Shown here: positions 61,285-64,000 of the stretch, one piece after another | Layout of the letters: the number at the start of each line of letters is the position of its first letter | How positions within the stretch are numbered: position 1 is the first letter of the stretch | From: Thermocrinis sp. | GTDB taxonomy: Bacteria; Aquificota; Aquificia; Aquificales; Aquificaceae | DNA length: 64,000 bases | Assembly: GCF_036781485.1 (NCBI RefSeq) | Contig: NZ_DAIQAX010000001.1 | Location: forward strand, 91,887 to 155,886 | Reading direction: 5' to 3' | Notes under the pieces: generated by a model | What the model was told of the DNA's origin: nothing | Databases searched by the model: none | What the model saw: only the letters and a program-made list of their open reading frames with translations | Position numbers and translations under genes: made by a program

Positions 61285-61869
61285 ATGAAATTTTTAACCA
61301 TAATTTTAACCTTGAGCCTTCTTCTGTTTTCCTGCAAAAAAACGCATGAGTTTCATGGTCACTTTTACGATGCACCAGCCTATGACTTTGAGCTAACTTC
61401 CCAAGAAGGTAAAAGGGTAAAGCTCTCTGATTTTCTAAAAGAAAACAAGTTAGTTTTGGTCTTTTTTGGCTATACATTCTGTCCTGATGTTTGCCCTGCT
61501 GCTTTGACAACCTTGGCAAACACTATGAAAGAATTAAGCGAAAAGGAAAGGGAGAGAGTTCAAGTTCTCTTTATAAGCGTAGATCCAGAAAGAGACAAGC
61601 CTGAAGTGCTTAAAAGTTACGTTCCTTTTTTCTATCCAACTTTTATAGGACTTACTGGCTCCCCAGAAGAAATAGAAAGGACAGCAAGGGAATACAAAGC
61701 CTACTACAGAAAGGTGGAAGGGCAGTCTGAAGGTGGCTATCTTGTGGATCATACCGCTACCATTTACCTTATAACTCCAGACAAAAAGATAAAGCTTCTT
61801 TATACTGAGTCAAAGCAGGATCCAGAAAAGATGGCGGAGGATATAAAATATCTTCTGAAAAGCTTTTAA
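61285..61869 (+). CDS. SCO1/SenC copper chaperone lipoprotein
   Basis: A 194-aa thioredoxin-fold protein with lipobox LLFSC17 and the Cu site C66-PDV-C70-P plus His156 in VDHTATIYL. It helps metallate the CuA centre of cytochrome c oxidase or acts as a thiol reductase outside the membrane. No oxidase gene is adjacent. Its 3' end overlaps rsmG. Confidence 0.92.
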   Translation: MKFLTIILTLSLLLFSCKKTHEFHGHFYDAPAYDFELTSQEGKRVKLSDFLKENKLVLVFFGYTFCPDVCPAALTTLANTMKELSEKERERVQVLFISVDPERDKPEVLKSYVPFFYPTFIGLTGSPEEIERTAREYKAYYRKVEGQSEGGYLVDHTATIYLITPDKKIKLLYTESKQDPEKMAEDIKYLLKSF

Positions 61870-62450
61870 AGGAAATCTTTGAAAGAAACGGTTTTTATCT
61901 GAGGGAGGAGAAATTAGAAAAATTTTCCATTTATCTTGAACAGCTAAGAAGGTGGAACAAGGTTCACAACTTGACCGCTATAGAAGATCCAAAAGAGATA
62001 GCCATCAGACACTTTTTAGACTCTTTGACTCTCACGCTCTGTTTTAAGGAAAAGAAAGTAAAGGTTGAAGGTAAAACTTTTTGCGATGTGGGAAGTGGTG
62101 CGGGCTTTCCGGGCGTCCCCCTGAGCATATACTACGGAGAAACCTTAGATATAACATTGATAGAGTCTGTTTCAAAGAAGTGTGCGTTTCTGGAGTTCTT
62201 AAAAGCTCACTTGGACCTAAACTACAAGGTTTTTTGCAAAAGGGCAGAAAGCTTAAACCAGCAGTTTGATTATGCCTTGTGCAGAGCGTTGGGAAAACTG
62301 GAAGATATAAAACCTATGCTTTTGACTTTAGCTAAGGAAGGTGTGTTTATCATGAAGGGGAGAGATATACCAGAAGGATACGATTATTGCAGAATAACTC
62401 TGAGAGACATAAAAGACAGCTACATTATTTTCATACCAAAGATCAAATAG
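61848..62450 (+). CDS. rsmG: 16S rRNA (guanine527-N7)-methyltransferase RsmG, probable AUA start
   Basis: A 200-aa class I methyltransferase that methylates G527 of 16S rRNA. LRRWNKVHNLTAIEDPKEIAIRHFLDSL and FCDVGSGAGFPGVPLS are conserved. The first standard start in frame is TTG 61971, which would remove about 40 conserved residues (LLKEIFERNGFYL...YLEQLRRW). The frame is open back to a stop at 61806 with no ATG, GTG or TTG in between, but ATA at 61848 has GGAGG (61836-61840) seven bases upstream. I therefore propose an AUA start. The gene overlaps SCO1 by 22 bp. Confidence 0.82.
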   Translation: MSSEKLLKEIFERNGFYLREEKLEKFSIYLEQLRRWNKVHNLTAIEDPKEIAIRHFLDSLTLTLCFKEKKVKVEGKTFCDVGSGAGFPGVPLSIYYGETLDITLIESVSKKCAFLEFLKAHLDLNYKVFCKRAESLNQQFDYALCRALGKLEDIKPMLLTLAKEGVFIMKGRDIPEGYDYCRITLRDIKDSYIIFIPKIK

Positions 62451-63160
62451 CCTGTATGGGCTACCATCCTATCTTCTGGTCTTAGTCTCTCATAGACAGG
62501 CTTATAATTTCTGAGAAGAATCTCCAAAACCTCAAGCCCACCAAAAAATCTCTCCGCTTCCTTTAAAAGCTGGGACACTTGGTTGGTGGTTGGTAGTAAA
62601 AACCCGCAGACTGCTCCCTTTTTTAGAACCTTATGCACCTTTTCCAGATAGTGCCAAGGTTCCCTTACATCCACAAAGCACGCATCAAAGAACTCTTCCT
62701 GAACCTCTGCCTCCGCAAAGTCCGTGTTTATAGCTTCCACGTTCTTACACAGTCCAAAAGTTTCCCAATTTTTCAAAGCGTTCCTGTAGAACTCCTGAGA
62801 TACTTCGTAAGCTATTACTTTGCCAGCCAATTGGGATAGCACAGCGGTAAGGGCACCGCTTCCTATTCCAAATTCCAAAACGGTTGAATGCTTGTCTATG
62901 CCAAGTTTAAAGGCTATGTAGAAGGCGTCCTTTGGATAGATTATCTGGGTTTTTCTTTTGAAGCCGTAAAGTATGATGCTTTCTAAGGTAGGTTTGAGAA
63001 GGTAAAAGTCCTCTACCTTTGAACCATATTCCTTACCTATAATTTGCTCAAACTTTAAAGTTTTTTTTCCGTAGTTTATGCTAAATCCCTTTGTAATCCT
63101 TTTCAAAAACCTCTTGTCTTCAATCTGGATTAAAACAAAATCCCCCTCTTGGATTTGCAT
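62420..63160 (-). CDS. trmI: tRNA (adenine58-N1)-methyltransferase TrmI
   Basis: A 246-aa methyltransferase giving m1A58 in the T loop, common in thermophiles. The N-terminal beta domain (FVLIQIEDKRFLKRITKGFSINYG) is followed by the SAM fold with TQIIYPKDAFYIAFKLGIDKHS, LEFGIGSGALTAVLSQLAG and ACFVDVREPWHYL; DVREPW is a known family signature. It overlaps rsmG by 31 bp at its 3' end and is co-directional with the upstream periplasmic DsrE-like gene. Confidence 0.92.
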   Translation of the reverse strand: MQIQEGDFVLIQIEDKRFLKRITKGFSINYGKKTLKFEQIIGKEYGSKVEDFYLLKPTLESIILYGFKRKTQIIYPKDAFYIAFKLGIDKHSTVLEFGIGSGALTAVLSQLAGKVIAYEVSQEFYRNALKNWETFGLCKNVEAINTDFAEAEVQEEFFDACFVDVREPWHYLEKVHKVLKKGAVCGFLLPTTNQVSQLLKEAERFFGGLEVLEILLRNYKPVYERLRPEDRMVAHTGYLIFGMKIM

Positions 63161-63651
63161 TACCTTCTTATTTCAAATACCATGGGGATCAAAAGAGAGT
63201 ATCCCATCTGCTGCCAATAGGCTATTTCTGTAATTGCCGAAGGCACAGTTTCCACAAAGGGATAAAGATCCTTTTCTGAATAACCATACAGTTGAGTGAG
63301 AGCTATCCTACAGAGTTTGAACTTCACTCCATACTGGGACAAGCTTTCCAACCTTTCCACTATGTCTTGGTATTTATCTTTGTGTTCCTTGGCGAACACT
63401 TCCAATTCTCTACCGTGAGAGACCACAACTATATCAATGTCTTCAAGGTTAAAGTTGTAAGGTGGATGGGTTAAAACGAATATAACATTTGAGATCCAAC
63501 CAAGGGCAGGTCTTAACTTTTCTGGATGGTCTAAGAAAAGCTCATAAACTACCCTAAAGGGTTTTTTGTATTCCGTCTGAACAAACTTAGCTTCCTCCGT
63601 TGCAAAGGCAAAGGTAAAAAAGATGAGAAAACTTAAAAATACCTTCAACAT
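63160..63651 (-). CDS. Exported DsrE-like protein
   Basis: A 163-aa protein with signal peptide MLKVFLSFLIFFTFAFA and a DsrE/DsrF-like fold (DIDIVVVSHGRELEVFAKEHKDKYQDIVERL, KLCRIALTQLYGY, FVETVPSAITEIAYWQQMGY). The single Cys is in KLCRIAL at the place of the DsrE sulfur-binding Cys. It therefore looks like a periplasmic sulfurtransferase or sulfide-handling protein, unlike the cytoplasmic DsrE proteins at 20.5-28.4 kb. It overlaps trmI by 1 bp and diverges from mnmA. Confidence 0.75.
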   Translation of the reverse strand: MLKVFLSFLIFFTFAFATEEAKFVQTEYKKPFRVVYELFLDHPEKLRPALGWISNVIFVLTHPPYNFNLEDIDIVVVSHGRELEVFAKEHKDKYQDIVERLESLSQYGVKFKLCRIALTQLYGYSEKDLYPFVETVPSAITEIAYWQQMGYSLLIPMVFEIRR

Positions 63652-63674
63652 AGAGAATAAATTTAATCCTAATC

Positions 63675-64000
63675 ATGCGTGTTGCGGTTGGTATGAGCGG
63701 TGGTGTGGATAGCAGTGTCAGCGCTCTTCTTTTGAAAGAAAAAGGCTATGAAGTTATAGGCATTACTCTGAGGTTTCACAAAGAGGTGTGCGATGAACTC
63801 AGGGTTTGCTGTTCTCCAAAGGACGTGCAGGATGCAGCTAAGGTTTCCCAAAGGCTTGGTATTCCACACCTTACCTTAGATTGGGAAAAGCTCTTTGAGG
63901 AAAAGGTGATAGCTCCTTTTGTTAAAGCACATATGGAAGGTAAGACCCCTAATCCCTGTGCTGTGTGTAATAGGGAAGTAAAAACAGGCTTTCTTGCAAG
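63675..64000 (+). CDS. mnmA: tRNA-specific 2-thiouridylase MnmA (5' part)
   Basis: The first 108 residues of MnmA, cut off by the window edge. VAVGMSGGVDSSVSALLLKEKGYEVIGI is the PP-loop that adenylates U34 of tRNA, and the catalytic-loop segment TPNPCAVCNREVK is reached. VCCSPKDVQDA also matches the family. Sulfur comes from a TusA/persulfide relay in other bacteria, so it may compete with the sHdr branch for TusA. No ribosome-binding site is clear before the ATG at 63675. Confidence 0.92.
   Translation, partial: MRVAVGMSGGVDSSVSALLLKEKGYEVIGITLRFHKEVCDELRVCCSPKDVQDAAKVSQRLGIPHLTLDWEKLFEEKVIAPFVKAHMEGKTPNPCAVCNREVKTGFLA

Overview
The window looks like a chromosomal segment of a thermophilic, sulfur- and hydrogen-oxidising member of the Aquificaceae (Hydrogenobacter/Thermocrinis-like). 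This rests on gene content: a sulfur-oxidising heterodisulfide-reductase-like (sHdr) cluster with lipoate-binding proteins, TusA and DsrE proteins, a lysine-rich proteome, compact overlapping genes, and single-copy housekeeping genes scattered rather than grouped as in model bacteria. The genus is an inference; no rRNA is present to settle it. I see no prophage, insertion sequence or CRISPR array.

Layout. 1-448: remnant of a diguanylate cyclase gene. 414-2501: rsmE, HU, tRNA-Gly(CCC) and a PflX-like radical SAM protein. 2456-11633 (minus): an efflux cluster (MFS pump, two adaptors, two TolC-type channels), gph and nrdA. 11795-13755 (plus): a 55-aa unknown protein, a NurA-like nuclease and an AEC-family transporter, followed by an initiator tRNA on the minus strand. 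13844-18817 (minus): pepP/Q, rpoN, cdaA, folP and secF. 18848-20177: mobB and a MidA-like methyltransferase, converging.

20270-30302 (plus) is the metabolic centrepiece: tusA, two dsrE-type genes, hdrC1, hdrB1, hdrA, a conserved gene of unknown role, hdrC2, hdrB2, lbpA1, a small thioredoxin, a third dsrE-type gene, lbpA2, a LipS-like radical SAM enzyme and a DUF2203 gene. Together these should move sulfane sulfur from TusA/DsrE carriers onto lipoyl-carrier proteins and oxidise it in the cytoplasm. A promoter with two 22-bp-spaced direct repeats lies before hdrC1, and a GC-rich hairpin sits between hdrB1 and hdrA.

30341-35314: a small exported Lys-rich protein, a LOG-family hydrolase and sbcD-sbcC. 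35315-35979 is a gene-free, AT-rich stretch holding a ~93-bp periodic array of hairpin/T-tract elements, the least explained piece of DNA in the window. 35980-50351: pabB, a macro-domain gene, the flagellar flhA-flhF-flhG set, an RNA methyltransferase, mraY, aroK, a polyprenyl synthase, smc and clpC. 50382-59936 (minus): a four-cluster ferredoxin gene, then a complete phosphonate import and C-P lyase operon (phnDCEGHIJKLM) with a fused double-permease PhnE and a Pho-box-like TTAACA repeat before phnD. 60007-64000: an M48/TPR lipoprotein, SCO1/SenC, rsmG (apparently with an AUA start), trmI, a periplasmic DsrE-like protein and the start of mnmA.
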